A stretch of 64,000 nt of DNA, taken from contig NC_092567.1 of assembly GCF_037975245.1 (NCBI RefSeq), positions 25,166,876 through 25,230,875 of the forward strand, given 5' to 3'. The notes under the pieces are model-generated. The model saw only the letters and a list, made by a program, of their open reading frames with translations. It was not told the DNA's origin and did no database searches. The DNA is from Apostichopus japonicus (Eukaryota; Echinodermata; Holothuroidea; Aspidochirotida; Stichopodidae). Positions within the stretch are counted from its first letter, which is position 1; the number at the start of each line of letters is the position of its first letter. Shown piece after piece: positions 20,571 to 32,349 of this stretch. The position numbers were made by a program, and so were the translations under genes.

Positions 20571-23500
20571 ATGGCAGACCAGGAAAGAGAATTTAAATAT
20601 ACATTCAAAATGAAATCATCGGTGACCACATTGACTGTTCCAGTGATACTTCCTCTGACCGCCAGTGCGAAGGAGTTTGTGGGCAGACTAATGAGTTCAC
20701 ACGACTTACCATGTTTTGTTGAGGATGGTTAGTAGGCGTATCATATTCAGAAAACATTAGCTTAAGGCCTGCCCCTAGGCCTAAGTTAGTTCTCATCCAA
20801 GGTCTAACTCCAACTTCCAAGAGCAAGACTTATCCATAGGCTAGGAAATAGAAACGGCATCCGCTAGTCACTAGTTTTTTGTATCCAAGGACTACACTAC
20901 AGATGCATTTAGTAGTAGGCCTAGGCCCTATATGGAATAGTCTAGTCCCAAGGTTGGATCAAGTCCCTTCTTACCATTTATTTTAACTGTACATAACTAA
21001 GGTATGTGAAGTGTTGCTCTCTAATATGAGAATGATAGAACACCTGACTATGTAAATTATTGTATGCATAAAGTAGTACTGTCAATGTTCCTTAATTAAA
21101 GGGGATGTGAGCTGTTTGGGTTGGTTGAACTTCACAAAGTTGTGTCATATGAGCAAAGATGTTTTGTTGGTTTGTGCCTCATTTACCAAACATATTTATG
21201 GAAGTGGTAGAGGCGTGACCAAGGAAGAAAGCATAGCTTACTGAAAAAGGCCTGAGTGTCTACGACTTACAGGTGCTGTGGCCGAGTGATATAAAGGAGG
21301 TGGCATATGAAGCAATTTATGAGGCTTAGCAATCGGGAGGTTCCGGGTTCAATACCCGGCCGGGTCATAGTAAGCATAGGCGTAGGAGCCTAATTTGATT
21401 TGGGGGGGCTGTAACGACTTGCCCGAAAAATATAACCAAAACGCTTGCGGTCAACATGTTGATGTGCATATCATATAGGCATTCATCGGTTATTACATCA
21501 CATGCCAATAACATGGATTCATTTTCCGTGTTATTACCCTTCCATATTGGTTAGAATTATTGGGGAAGTCGTTACAACAATAATGATCATAATAATATCA
21601 GTTTAACCTTTGAAACTCACTGCAAATTATTCTTCTTTCAGTAGGTGCCCGAAAAATTCTCAGCATATTGCCCGAATTTTCACAAAAAAAATATGCAAAA
21701 ACATTGTAAATTATTCTTCTTTCAGTAGGTGCCCGAAAAAATTCTCAGCATATTGCCCGAATTTTCACAAAAAAAATATGAAAAAACATTGTAAATTATT
21801 CTTCTTTCAGTAGGTGCCCGGAAAATTCTCAGCATATTGCCCGAATTTTCACAAAAAAAATTTGGTTGGGAGGGCTGCATGCAGCCCCCCAGCCCCCCGC
21901 CTCCTACGCCTATGAAGGTGGGTTTTTTATCCAAGATTAATAAAACTTTCTAGCATACTCAAGGCCAGTGGTGTATGGTCAGTGAAAACTAAACTTTAAT
22001 CAATGAATTATCATCTATCTCCTCTCTCTCTTTGTGGCAGATTTGTTTGAAGAGTTTCAGAAGTTTATTCTCACAGAAACATCCAAGCTTCAAGATGAGA
22101 GTTCCTCTGGCATACTAAAAGGATTAGAGGGCGCTGCACATGATAAAATAGGAAAAATAGCAGATCAGTGGGGAAAAGCGTACACACAGGTAAAGTTAAC
22201 TCACGATCTTAAAGGCTAGTTTTGATGTATGACAAAGAACAAAACTTTCTACTAAGAATTCAACTTTCTGTGAAATTTGTATGAACATAATTTGCATTTT
22301 TAATCTGATCCAAAGTAAAGCTAAAATTGTTCTAAGTACTTTACAAAATATTTAACAAAGAGAAAGAATCACAATAATTATTGCAACATGTTTTGCCTTT
22401 TCCATTTTGTAACAGGAGTGTGTAGGGTACACCCAGGACCGTGATCAAAAGGGCAGTTCTGACTTCACTGACCTGTACCACAAGCTGATCCATTCTTCAG
22501 CTCTTGAAGTACTCTTTAACCTGGAACATACTTATTCTGTCGCTGTCCAAGATGTGGTTTTCCAAAGAGATCGTTCCATTCAAAAACGGCAGCTAAAGTA
22601 GGTTTCCAGTTCTGTATTTTGTGTTCGATGTTGTGATACCATTGCTCACCCATTCAAGGAAGGAGAATGTACCTGAAATTGTCCACTAATATCATCGCAT
22701 TACGAATAGTGTAACTAAGCAAAAAAATCAAATAAAGAGAGGCTTGCGGAGAAAACATGGAAATAGAACAAAAATAAGAAACGAACAAGCAACATCAAGT
22801 TCATTACTTCAGGCAAAAAAATTGGAATGAAATATATAATAAAACTCAGTTTTGCCTATTTGATGGGCAAATATACAATTTAGTTTGTTTTCTTTGAGTG
22901 CCATGGACATGGAAATGGTGGCAGTGTTGAAGCTGTTATTTAATGAAGTTGTCATGTTATACAGTGTAGGTATTGGCTGGTTTTATGTGTTATCATAAAT
23001 GTATTGATTAAACATATTTCAATATTGACTCATTGGTGCTATCTGCATTCTTTCATTTATTTTAATGTTCTTTCCCAATCCTTTGCTCATGATAGTCTTA
23101 ATGTTTGCCTTGATACATGCCGTGAAAGTGTCCATTAGCCATAGGTTGCATCCAAAAACCTGCTGTTTGTACTGAACGGCAGGGTTTTTCCAGTTGGTTA
23201 GCTCAGTGATCATTCCCATCTCTTCACACCTTTGTTGAGCTGCCTATTCGTCTATTATGCAACTCTTCACACAGCTAGTAGCCAAATCACTATCAGATCA
23301 AGGCAGACATGGCAAGGTGTGAACAAATCAACTCTTCCAAACTCACCAGTCTGTTGCAGGAGAAATAAAGTTTCAGTAAGTTGAGGTCAAGAGAGCTAAT
23401 AAATGCAACCTATGGTTAATGGACTAATTCTTGTCATGATAATTTCACGATTACAATTTATTTTGGCTGCAGACAATCTCAGGAGATGGAAGAGGCGGTA

Positions 23501-26500
23501 CAAAACTTAGATATCACCCATGACGACCAGCATGTCAACATGTTGGCTGCTCGACACTTTGAAAATATGCAGGTAAATATTAACAGTACATAGATGCAGA
23601 ACAAAATCATTCACTTATTTTTCTAAAGTAATGTCAGAAAACCAGAATTGTTTTCTGGGCTATGATTGTTTTTATTGACAAAAAAATAAAAGAAATTTGG
23701 CTGATGTCGATGCAGTTTATATGGAAGTTTGCAAACAGATATTAATTTATATTGATTTTTGCAGAGGGAGTGTCAACAGTGGGATATGGAACTGAAGAAC
23801 TTACAGCAAGCACAGAGAGAGGAGTTTAAGACGTACATACGGGAACTAGCTAATGATACAAATAATGCTGAAGAGAGCAGTATAAGGTAAGGCAACCAGC
23901 TCTGTGAGGTGGATAAGGTAGCTATTAAAATGACATCAAAATGGAGAAATATATGATTTAATATTGAGAATACACTCCTTTAATCCCATGTTTTCCTTAA
24001 GTAAATGTGAATGGTGTGGTGTATAGTAAGTTACTACTGTAGTAGTTGACTGACACTAGAGTTGTTGACTCCACTTATGTGTCTTGAGTCAACAACCCAA
24101 AAGGTGAGTCACTTTCATGAGTCGACATCTCTCATGTGAGTCACTTGCTTGAGGCGACAACATCTCAATTGTGAGTCACTTGCTGGAGTTGACAACACTA
24201 GTGTGAGTCACTTGCTGGAGTTGACAACACTAGTGTGAGTCACATGCTTGAGTCGTCAATTCTAACTGTTATGCTGTATAGATTAAATCATGAACCAATA
24301 TAAGTATTTGTTTTTGTATTGCTTACCTACTTCAAACCCTCATTCTACATTTCCAGCATGTAATCATGGTCCCATTTCCATCCCTTGACAAGTATTTCCT
24401 AAAAGTTTTGATGTAGTTACCCTCCAGTACTAATAGAATTCTATTAATAAGGAGAGTCTAGGGGTGGTCTAGAGATGGGCCTAATGAGAGTCTAGAGATG
24501 GGTTTAATGGCATTGGACATAGAATGTAAGGTGACACTAAACTAAAAGCAGAATCTTATGTTGTCCTTGTTTGTATACTATTTCCTTGTAGACAAAGGAT
24601 TCGAGCTATGTCTGATTCCCTTCCAGTAGAGGACACACCAGAGCCAGTAGAACAGCCTGGAATGAATGAAAGCTTTACTGTTAATCTAGGTAAATCTGCA
24701 TTAAAAAGGGAAAATGTATTTAGTACTGTTAAATATTCATAAGTGGGTGGTACAGAAATCAAATTGCATTGCACACACACACATCTGCACCATTTGTTGG
24801 AAAAGGCTTGCCTCAGGGCAAGTTAGAAATTGGATATTCATTAAGATGGTATGGTACCACAGCGAAATAGTATGGTACCATAGCGAGATGGCATGGTACC
24901 AAATGAAGATGGCATGGTATCACAGCAAGATGGCATAATACCACAGCAATGTGAAGCTTTTAAATGGGGAAACAAAAACAAGTTATTTCCTACATTTTTA
25001 CAACAGAGTGGTGAATCGATTTACTCAATTGGAATCAGAGTAAGTGATAGAATTACTTTGACCCTTCAAATTGGATGTCTTAATTGATAATAAAATGCAA
25101 CCAGCCTAAGATCCAATTTATATAATTTACGCAAATTTGAGGCTCTAATGAGCCGAATTGAGCACTGTGGCCATGCGGATGGGATTCTCTCATCAACTAA
25201 TATCTGTACCCGACTATTAACTGTTGCTGAGCTGATAAAGGCGGTGGCATTTGAAGCAATGAGGCTTAACAATTGGGATGTTCCTGGTTCTATACCCGAC
25301 TGAGTCATAGTAAGGTGGGTTTTTCATCCAGCAGCAATCTACCGTTTTCCCATCTGATATGACTTTCTAAATTGAAAAGATTCCAAATATGAGTTGAATT
25401 GGAAGCCACCTGATGTGTAAGTTGTAATCCTTAAAGCCCTTGTAGGCTTCTCCCACGTTTGTGGTCGCTTAAGCGTCGTACAAATAAACTGCTGATTATT
25501 ATTATTAAGAACTGTTGGGAGAGTTTTGTCTTTTCCCTTTGCAATTACTACACCAGATAATCCTTGTTATGCATGACAATAGTCTAGCTAAGATATTGCT
25601 AACCAAAGTTTCATATAAAGGATGTCTTTTTACTGATGCACAGGTTCTCAGCTGAAAACAATCTACAATCTACGGCTAATGAGTATGGATGTGCTGGACC
25701 TTTGTAGACACAGACCTAGCCGATCAGGGTAAGTTATATTATAATCAGGGTTAATGTCAATTGGGTGTGTGCCATGTTCATAGGCTGAAGACTTATCGAG
25801 TCTAAATATGATTTTCATTGAGCCATAGTTGTGTGAGTTTCTTACAGTGTAAACAAGAAATGGTTTTCTTTTACAAAAAAAGTGTAAGTAACTTTTTATA
25901 AATGTTCTTGTGAATTCTTTCAGAGGAAGATTAATGCCACAGCCGCAAAGACTCCAGTCGGCAATGTCGCTGTATTCTAACTCTTTGTCGGCTTTAGTTC
26001 TTCTGGTGGATGATAGAGTCAGCTCATACACAGGAATCAAGAAAGGTGAGTCCAGTGAAATTTACTTGCATCAAGAAAATGTAGGTCACTTTGTGCACAG
26101 GAATCAAGAAAGGTAAGTCCAGCTTTATATATACTTGCATCTAGAAAGGTGAGTCCAGCTTTAAATACTTGAATCAAGAAAGGTGAGTCCAGCTTTAAAT
26201 ACTTACATCAAGAAATGTAGGTCTCCTTGTGCACCAGCATCTAGAAAGGTGAGTCCAGCTTCATATGCTTGCATCAAGAAATGTAGGTCACCTTGTGCAC
26301 AAGCATTTAGAAAGATGAGTCTAGTGAAATAAACTTGCATCAAGAAATGTAGGTCCCCTTGTGCACCAGCATCTAGAAAGGTGAGTCCAGCTTTATATAC
26401 TTGAATCAAGAAAGGTGAGTCCAGCTTTAAATACTTACATCAAGAAATGTAGGTCTCCTTGTGCACCAGCATCTAGAAAGGTGAGTCCAGCTTCATATGC

Positions 26501-28622
26501 TTGCATCAAGAAATGTAGGTCCCCTTGTGCACCAGCATCTAGAAAGGTGAGTCCAGCTTTATATACTTGAATCAAGAAAGGTGAGTCCAGCTTTAAATAC
26601 TTACATCAAGAAATGTAGGTCTCCTTGTGCACCAGCATCTAGAAAGGTGAGTCCAGCTTCATATGCTTGCATCAAGAAATGTAGGTCCCCTTGTGCACCA
26701 GCATCAAGAAAGGTAAGTCCAGCTTTAAATACTTACATCAAGAAATGTAGGTCTCTTTGTGCACCAGCATCTAGAAAGGTGAGTCCAGCTTCATATGCTT
26801 GCATCAAGAAATGTAGGCAGCCTTGTGCACCGGCATCTAGAAAGGTGAGTCCAGTTTGTAAACGCATTGTTTATAGGTCCCACACAGATGTCAAGAAAGT
26901 TGAAAAATACAGCTAAATAGTGTCGATAATTGATAACAATTGCGTATTAAGTAAATGTCTTTATCAATTTTATTGACAGAATTTGCTAGCATTTGCCAAC
27001 AGTCGACAGATTTTCATTTCCCTGACATGGACACCCAGCTGCGTGTAGTACAACAAGCAGTTCACAAGGGGAATGTACTGAGGAAAGCACACAAAGCAGA
27101 TGAGAGGGATAGAGGTAAATGCCCCACCCCCCCCCATCCTTACCCCTTCTAGCTACCTCACCACCAGTGGTGACAACATCGGCTCTTCTGATATAATGGC
27201 AATAAATGGCTTTATGTTGTTTACTGTTGATCTAACAATAACCCAGCTTTGTTAAAGCACACTGTCTCAACAAGAATCTATTTGGATCATAATACTGAAA
27301 TTATTCTCATTAAATATACTTTGTTAATAGTTGCATCTAAAAGAAAGGAATAGAATGGTGATGGGGCGGCTCTCAAAAGATAAAAAATAATAAAAAAATT
27401 AAATAAAAATGTAAGTGCAAAAGAGAATTATCCCAGTACCTAGCAGGATTATTGACTGTTCTTAGTGAAGCTAATGTGAGGAGAATGCATACATATCAGT
27501 TGTTGTAAATCTAAGGTCTCTGATTCTTGTTCATACCCAAATATTTCTTTCTGCATTCAAATTGTGTGTTGTAATTTTCCGCAAATTTGTTTAGGTAATA
27601 GTGCACCTCCACAAGAAAAGAAGGAAAAATTACTACAATTCTATCCATCTGACTGATATTTTTTTCCCTTCACTTCCTTGGCTTTTGTAGGATCCCAAGA
27701 TAATTCTTCTGAGGGTTCATCAAACTCAAGTAATGAGGAGATTTCAACTAATTTACAGACAGGTCAGTTCGTTTGTGTTTCTATGCTACGTGTTATACTT
27801 CCTGCACCTCAAAATACATGTAGCCAAATATTATCTGAACATGTATCTACTTGACATTTAAAGGGATGACTTTAGTCATGATTCTAATTTTAATAAGTTG
27901 GAGACATTTTAAAACCACTGCCATCAGTCCAGGTTGTGTGTCTAGACCTCTTTTAGTTTTTGAGGAAACGACTCTTTAACTGTTCAGATTCATCAATTCA
28001 TCTAATTTAATAAAACGTATCATACTTTACCCCAAAGAAGTATTTTGTGAGAATGACTTGTAAACAAAGTAAAACAGCTTGTGAAGTTTAGTGGCCCAAG
28101 AAAAATAAACAGAAACTAATATTAAGAAAATTATACTTAAATTTTATAATGAAATGTTTACGTCCTTAACTACTTTGCCCCTCTTCCTCCTCCCAACGCC
28201 CCCTCTTTCCACAAGCCTCTATATCCTGCCTCACATGTTGAAGCGTTTATATACTTCTAATGATTTAATTTTCAGGTGATTTTTACATTACGAGACATTC
28301 CAATCTATCGCAAGTCCATTTAGTGTTCCATCTTGTCTCTGATGACAGTACAAGGGACAACACACACTGCGGGACACATCCTGTCTTACTGGCCCTCAGA
28401 AACATCCTCAAGATTGCAGTGTACTTTGATATCTACACCATAACAATTCCTCTCCTGCTAGTCTATGAGATGCATGAGGTGAGTAAACATCATCCTTCAT
28501 CTCCCCCACTTCAGCTTGGTACTCATCTTCCTAGAACCATAGTCCAGGGAGATGTTTGTTTATATATATATATATATAACACAGTGTGTCACTTCTGGTC
28601 GAATATATATATATATATATAT

Positions 28623-28653
<31 letters not shown>

Positions 28654-31126
28654 CACACACATATATTTATACATATTTATATATATCTAAAACTTCTTAC
28701 CCAAATAAAATTTTCTTAAAGGGGAGGGAAAATCCATCACCTCAAACATCCTCTTCTTGGACACCTCTCCAGGTGTCAACTTTAGTTCCCTCTAACCCCC
28801 GTCTTCAATAGTGAACCTCTTCCGTTGCCTCAGGTTTTAAGTAACAGTTACAGCATGATTTTATTAGGAGTTCATCCAGTGTGGGTTTGCACTTGGCGGG
28901 TGATATTTCATGCAGAAAAGTACAGCATGCTTTTGCAATGCTTCTAGAATGTTATAAAGGCTTCAAATAAGAGTGTTTAAGTTATAGATAGATCTAAAGA
29001 ATAAGGTATTTGTGTAACTATTCTATGGTGATGCCCACAAGTGGGCTGGTGAGAAGCAGATAAAAACAAGACAAAAACTTAAATATCAACTTTATTATAA
29101 ATTCAATGATATTAGAAGAGAACATGTGTTTCACGGGACCTTTGAACCTATGAATGTTGGTGGACTTGCGGATAGGGATAGGAAGGGAGTTCCAAACTTT
29201 TGACCTACCAAAGGAACTAACCATCTAGTACAAAATTTGTTGCGTACCCATGGTACAAAAGGTTCACTTTACGGGACCTTTGAACATATGAATGTTGGTG
29301 GTTTTGCGGATAGGGATAGGAAGGTAGTTCCAAAGCTTTGACCTACCAAAGGAACTAGTACAAACATTGTTGCATACCCTTGGTACAAAAGGTAACAGGC
29401 GCATCACTTGTACCGAATTTGGAATAAAACTGTTAGCAAATGACACACATGTTAAATTCTTGCAGGAAATGACGATACAGTGGTGTTATAAGAGAGCAGA
29501 GCTGGTGTTCAAGTGTGTGAAGGGATTTATGATCGAGATGACATCAGGAAGAACTGACGGGGCAGAGACCAGGACGATCCAATTTGTTGTACCGAGGGTA
29601 AGAAACTTATGCTTAATAATAATAATATTTGACTTTTATATAGCGCTTTAAACCAGCGATAGGTCTCAAAGCGCTTTACATATGTTATATTTCCCCTGGT
29701 CAATGATAACCTGTCCCAGAGACAATCCCTCCAGTCGGCAGCAGTTATATACTGCGCCCGATGACAAGTTACCTTAGAAGTACCCATTTAACCCCTGGGT
29801 GGAATGGCAAGTGAGATAAAGCATCAAGGACACAACGTAATGAACTAGGCATGAATCGAACCAGCAATCCTTGGATCACAAGTCCGATGCCTTAGCCAAA
29901 GGGATATTCCTGTGGCTGAAATTTATCGCTCTATACAAAATGCTGGAAATCTTCTGCATCTTAACGTCATAACCACCTCGTCCTTGTAGCATTTTTGCGG
30001 GACAGAGATATGCAAGGTATGAGACTTCCAACCCCCCCCCCCACCCACCACTTTGAAATATCAAAGTAGTGAAAAACAAGTACCCAAAAGTAGTCTGTCG
30101 TACCTATTAAGTTGTTCAAGGAAAAACTAGGCATAGGTTGTGACGATCAGTTAGTTCAGCATGCCAGATCTTTTGTATGCTTTGCATTAACATTTATAAC
30201 CCACATCCTCAAGGGAAGATGTCTTTTGTGTGCCTATATTTAATTTCTAAAATGTGGTTTTGTAAAGAACATTAAACGATTCAGCTTTTTCTCTGCATGA
30301 CTTGACAAAATGGCTTGATACCGTATACTGGTTTTATTGTCATTGTTAATTACTACAATTAATTCATGGATAATGAATTCCTGCCGCTGGTCAATATTTT
30401 ATTTGTGCTACTGTACTGTATGGGCTCACAGATCTGGACTGGTCTTTAAACAGCCCAACACCATGTTGAGAAAAAATAAAAACAACTGAATGCAAATATT
30501 GTTTTAGTTTAGTTGAATTTTATTCAAATTTCATAAGTCTTAGTATAGAAATATTAATATAACAACAACTACTATGTACCTTGATAGGTTATTTTATCAG
30601 AGGTCAGCAACTTTCTTCAAAAATATGGTTATAACTTATATACAAATTTATTCCCATGTATGAAAATGTGTCAAAATATGCACCATGATTTAATGTAGCA
30701 TTGTGAGTTCAATTATGACCCACTTAAAACTTACATTTGTTACAAGTTTAGTAGTTTACATAAAACTTAATTTTGTTATCATTTTTAAACTATCAAGCTT
30801 TGCATTGTCTTAAAAACATGGTCATCCAATAATTTTTGTACTTAAAACGAAATATTGATGAATTTGGTAGGTAATTTCCTTCAAACATTCTTTTCTCTAA
30901 TGATGGCACACTTTCTATGGATACTTTTTATGGCAGAGTGTTAAGAGTAGTAATAACTTTGCCTTGCAAGAAAACATCGCTCTTCCTCTTTGCCAGCCGA
31001 CCAATCAGTTCTTATTTATATTGACTTCCTATTCAGGGTATTTCTGAGGAGCTGTTTACAACTCTCAGTGAACTAGTGCCAACAAGATTTACACTTAGCC
31101 GTTCTCTAGACCTAACTCATCGGTGA
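20571..31126 (+). CDS. FERRY3: FERRY3 (C12orf4), FERRY endosomal complex subunit 3
   Basis: Thirteen exons: 20571-20727, 22041-22189, 22416-22597, 23473-23572, 23765-23886, 24592-24689, 25644-25728, 25924-26045, 26980-27114, 27691-27762, 28276-28478, 29466-29597, 31037-31126. Phases agree throughout and give 548 residues against about 552 in human. Conserved blocks include [87 protein letters not shown] and [22 protein letters not shown] is a five-subunit Rab5 effector (with TBCK, PPP1R21, CRYZL1 and GATD1) that links mRNAs to early endosomes; human loss causes intellectual disability. The protein is cytosolic with no signal peptide. Residues about 160-250 look helical or coiled-coil. Exons 8-9 flank an array of repeated splice donors. 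Confidence 0.96.
21375..21914. mobile_element. 540-bp terminal-inverted-repeat element inside a SINE
   Basis: Ends are CATAGGCGTAGGAGCC and, inverted, GCCTCCTACGCCTATG. It is flanked by AAG on both sides, a 3-bp duplication deduced by comparison with the empty site in the SINE at 25225-25510. Inside are three tandem copies of an 88-bp unit (21610-21855) beginning AAATTATTCTTCTTTCAGTA. No transposase frame is present, so it is non-autonomous. The superfamily is not certain. Confidence 0.8.
21610..21855. repeat. 88-bp tandem repeat, three copies, inside the nested element
   Basis: Each unit holds TTCTTCTTTCAGTAGGTGCC, ATTCTCAGCATATTGCCC and GAATTTTCACAAAAAAA. The motif TTTCAG|TAGGTG resembles a 3' splice site on the plus strand, within FERRY3 intron 1. 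Confidence 0.85.
24095..24262. repeat. Tandem repeat rich in TGAGTCAC, FERRY3 intron 5
   Basis: Five or six imperfect copies of a unit near 33 bp carry GTGAGTCAC(T/A)TGC and GTTGACAACACTAGT. TGAGTCA is the AP-1 or CNC-bZIP core and GTGAGT is also a donor-like hexamer. Both may be coincidental. Confidence 0.75.
24845..24960. repeat. About 21-bp tandem repeat, five copies, FERRY3 intron 6
   Basis: Degenerate copies of GATGGCATGGTACCACAGC-like sequence. Open frames across it ([16 protein letters not shown]) are repeat artefacts. Confidence 0.7.
25225..25510 (+). mobile_element. tRNA-derived SINE with TTA tail, FERRY3 intron 6
   Basis: It is the same family as the SINE at 21273, sharing GGTGGCAT(T/A)TGAAGCAAT, GAGGCTTA and TCATAGTAAGGTGGGTTTTT. 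It ends in ATTATTATTATTA. The A and B boxes are degenerate. It serves as the empty-site reference for the nested element at 21375-21914. Confidence 0.8.
26040..26860 (+). repeat. Minisatellite built from the FERRY3 exon-8 splice donor
   Basis: The array has alternating spacings of about 34 and 66 bp, a 100-bp higher-order period. Each unit contains AGAAAG|GTGAGTCCAG, the same as the last bases of exon 8 and its donor (GT at 26046). Intact GTRAGT copies begin at 26113, 26149, 26183, 26249, 26381, 26415, 26481, 26547, 26581, 26647, 26713, 26779 and 26845. One more, near 26314, is mutated to GATGAGT. Units alternate with ATCAAGAAATGTAGGTC and TTGTGCACCAGCATC. Confidence 0.95.
28560..28690. repeat. 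TA-rich microsatellite, FERRY3 intron 11
   Basis: Long (TA)n blocks interrupted by short unique sequence and a CACACACA stretch. Open frames through it are meaningless Tyr/Ile runs. Confidence 0.9.
29018..29446 (-). pseudogene. Non-LTR retrotransposon C-terminal remnant, tandemly duplicated
   Basis: On the minus strand two copies about 140 bp apart encode FGRSK(V/L)WN(S/Y)LPIPIRK(S/T)TNIH followed by FKGPVK. The pattern F(G/R)xSKxWNSLPxxIRxxxxxxxFK is the common last block of LINE-type ORF2 proteins. The first copy in coding order also keeps [14 protein letters not shown]. Both are short, stop-broken and lie in FERRY3 intron 11. Confidence 0.65.
29625..29912 (-). mobile_element. tRNA-derived SINE on minus strand, FERRY3 intron 12
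   Basis: Reverse reading starts with a tRNA-like head: TTGGCTAAGGCATCGGACTT, then TGGTTCGATTCATG as a B box. The body contains GTGTCCTTGATGC and CCAGGGGTTAAATGGG-like blocks and ends near AGCGCTTTAAACC. The block resembles the conserved central domain widespread in animal SINEs. It lies just downstream of exon 12. Confidence 0.75.
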
Positions 31127-32349
31127 AATGAGTGCAGATCTGTGGACGGAACAGTGAACACTGAATTCATCCTAAGAAACTTCAATGATCTGTTTCTTCT
31201 CAAGACAATGCGAGTGATTTGGGTTAGCCTACCTTGGGAATGCCTGTAATATCAAAGCTATTAAAGAATTGATCATATGATTGGAACCTTATACTGTGAC
31301 AGAAGACTGCAGCTCATTTGGGACCACTTGCAAGATCAATGCAATGGAGAAATACATTGAACACCTTGTGACAAAAGAAGATGAGGGTTAATGTGGTAAC
31401 TGCTTACTGAAAACAAAGCAAAATCAAATAAAACTATTAGCAAACTGCTTATCCACAAGAGAGCCTGTGTAGGAGAATGTGTAAAAGTAAGTTGGCCTGA
31501 CGTTTCGATCCTAAACAAAGCAATGATCAAATGAAGGCATAAAAGCAGAATTAATAACTTTCCACATCAGAATTGGCAGTGTCTGTAACTAACTGTGATC
31601 CCATTGATTGGTCAGATCAAGACTATTGAAACTAAGTTATTACTCACTCATAATACATTAACATTGATGAACCTGTCTTAGAGAGTATCTTAGTTGGTTC
31701 TATTCCAGTGAATATTGGTGGATTTGGACAAATTGTTGAGAAAAACACAAAATAGTGCTTCAAGAGAAAATCTCCTGAAGTTAAAAATGACCGGTTGAGT
31801 CTCATGGATGGAAGACATGACCAGCAGCTAGAGATTATTTCCTCATCAAGTATACCCTGTCCTCTTTTGATTCTCTCACAGCAATTTCAAAGGGATAATT
31901 TCAGCACTTCAAACTTTTCTCAATTTTGGAACGACAAATGGCATTCACAGTCCTACATCTATATATATCTATATTACAATGAATGTAAGCATATGTTTAT
32001 GCCAACACTATGATACCATCTCAAATAAATCTACTTGATATATAATGCCTTCCATCTCTTTTTCATCTTTTAATCCTAACAATTTGAAGGTTTGCTTCAC
32101 TACCCCCAATTCTTTGTAATTTCTTTTTACAAAGTGACACACTTTGTGAATGAACTGTACATCCAACTACATGTCAGCAGTTTTAAAGTTTGAACTTTGA
32201 ACACAACATAGTGTCTGTTTTCTCGACCTACTAACAGATAACCTCTTCTTGTATTAGAGGGCAGAACATCTGTTTCCATTCGTCGATCACGTTCCATTGC
32301 ACATAACTGGCGACTTTAATTGCACATTACCAACAGCTACAGACCTCCA
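31127..32349. other. Convergent gap between FERRY3 and ATG13 stop codons
   Basis: 1.2 kb that must hold both 3' untranslated regions. AATAAA on the plus strand at 32024-32029 and ATTAAA on the minus strand near 32073-32068 are candidate polyadenylation signals. If both were used, the transcripts would end close together or overlap. A Penelope-type repeat with half a hammerhead motif lies at about 31420-31513. Confidence 0.5.
31420..31513 (-). mobile_element. Truncated Penelope-type repeat (copy D)
   Basis: The minus strand holds TAGGATCGAAACGTCAGGCC, the 3' half of the hammerhead motif, followed by the family flank ending AGTTTGCTAATAG. It is cut exactly within helix II, so it cannot cleave. 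It lies in the FERRY3 3' region. Confidence 0.65.

Larger units (their letters stand above)
21273..21960 (+). mobile_element. tRNA-derived SINE split by a nested transposon
   Basis: The head (21273-21374) has A box TGGCCGAGTGA and B box GGGTTCAATACCC with a long variable-arm-like insert, recalling a Ser or Leu tRNA. The body resumes after the insertion at AAGGTGGGTTTT (21915). The related copy at 25225-25510 reads through the junction uninterrupted. It lies in FERRY3 intron 1. Confidence 0.75.

Noticed and set aside
26040-26860. CRISPR-like array
   Set aside because: Regular spacing is superficially similar, but the DNA is eukaryotic, spacers are themselves repeats and there is no leader or cas context.
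26581-26916. 111-codon frame with [17 protein letters not shown] repeats
   Set aside because: Translation of the FERRY3 intron 8 minisatellite; it is not in the exon frame and has no conserved homologue I know.
28323-28811. 162-codon gene starting [10 protein letters not shown]
   Set aside because: It is FERRY3 exon 11 read past its donor into a TA microsatellite.
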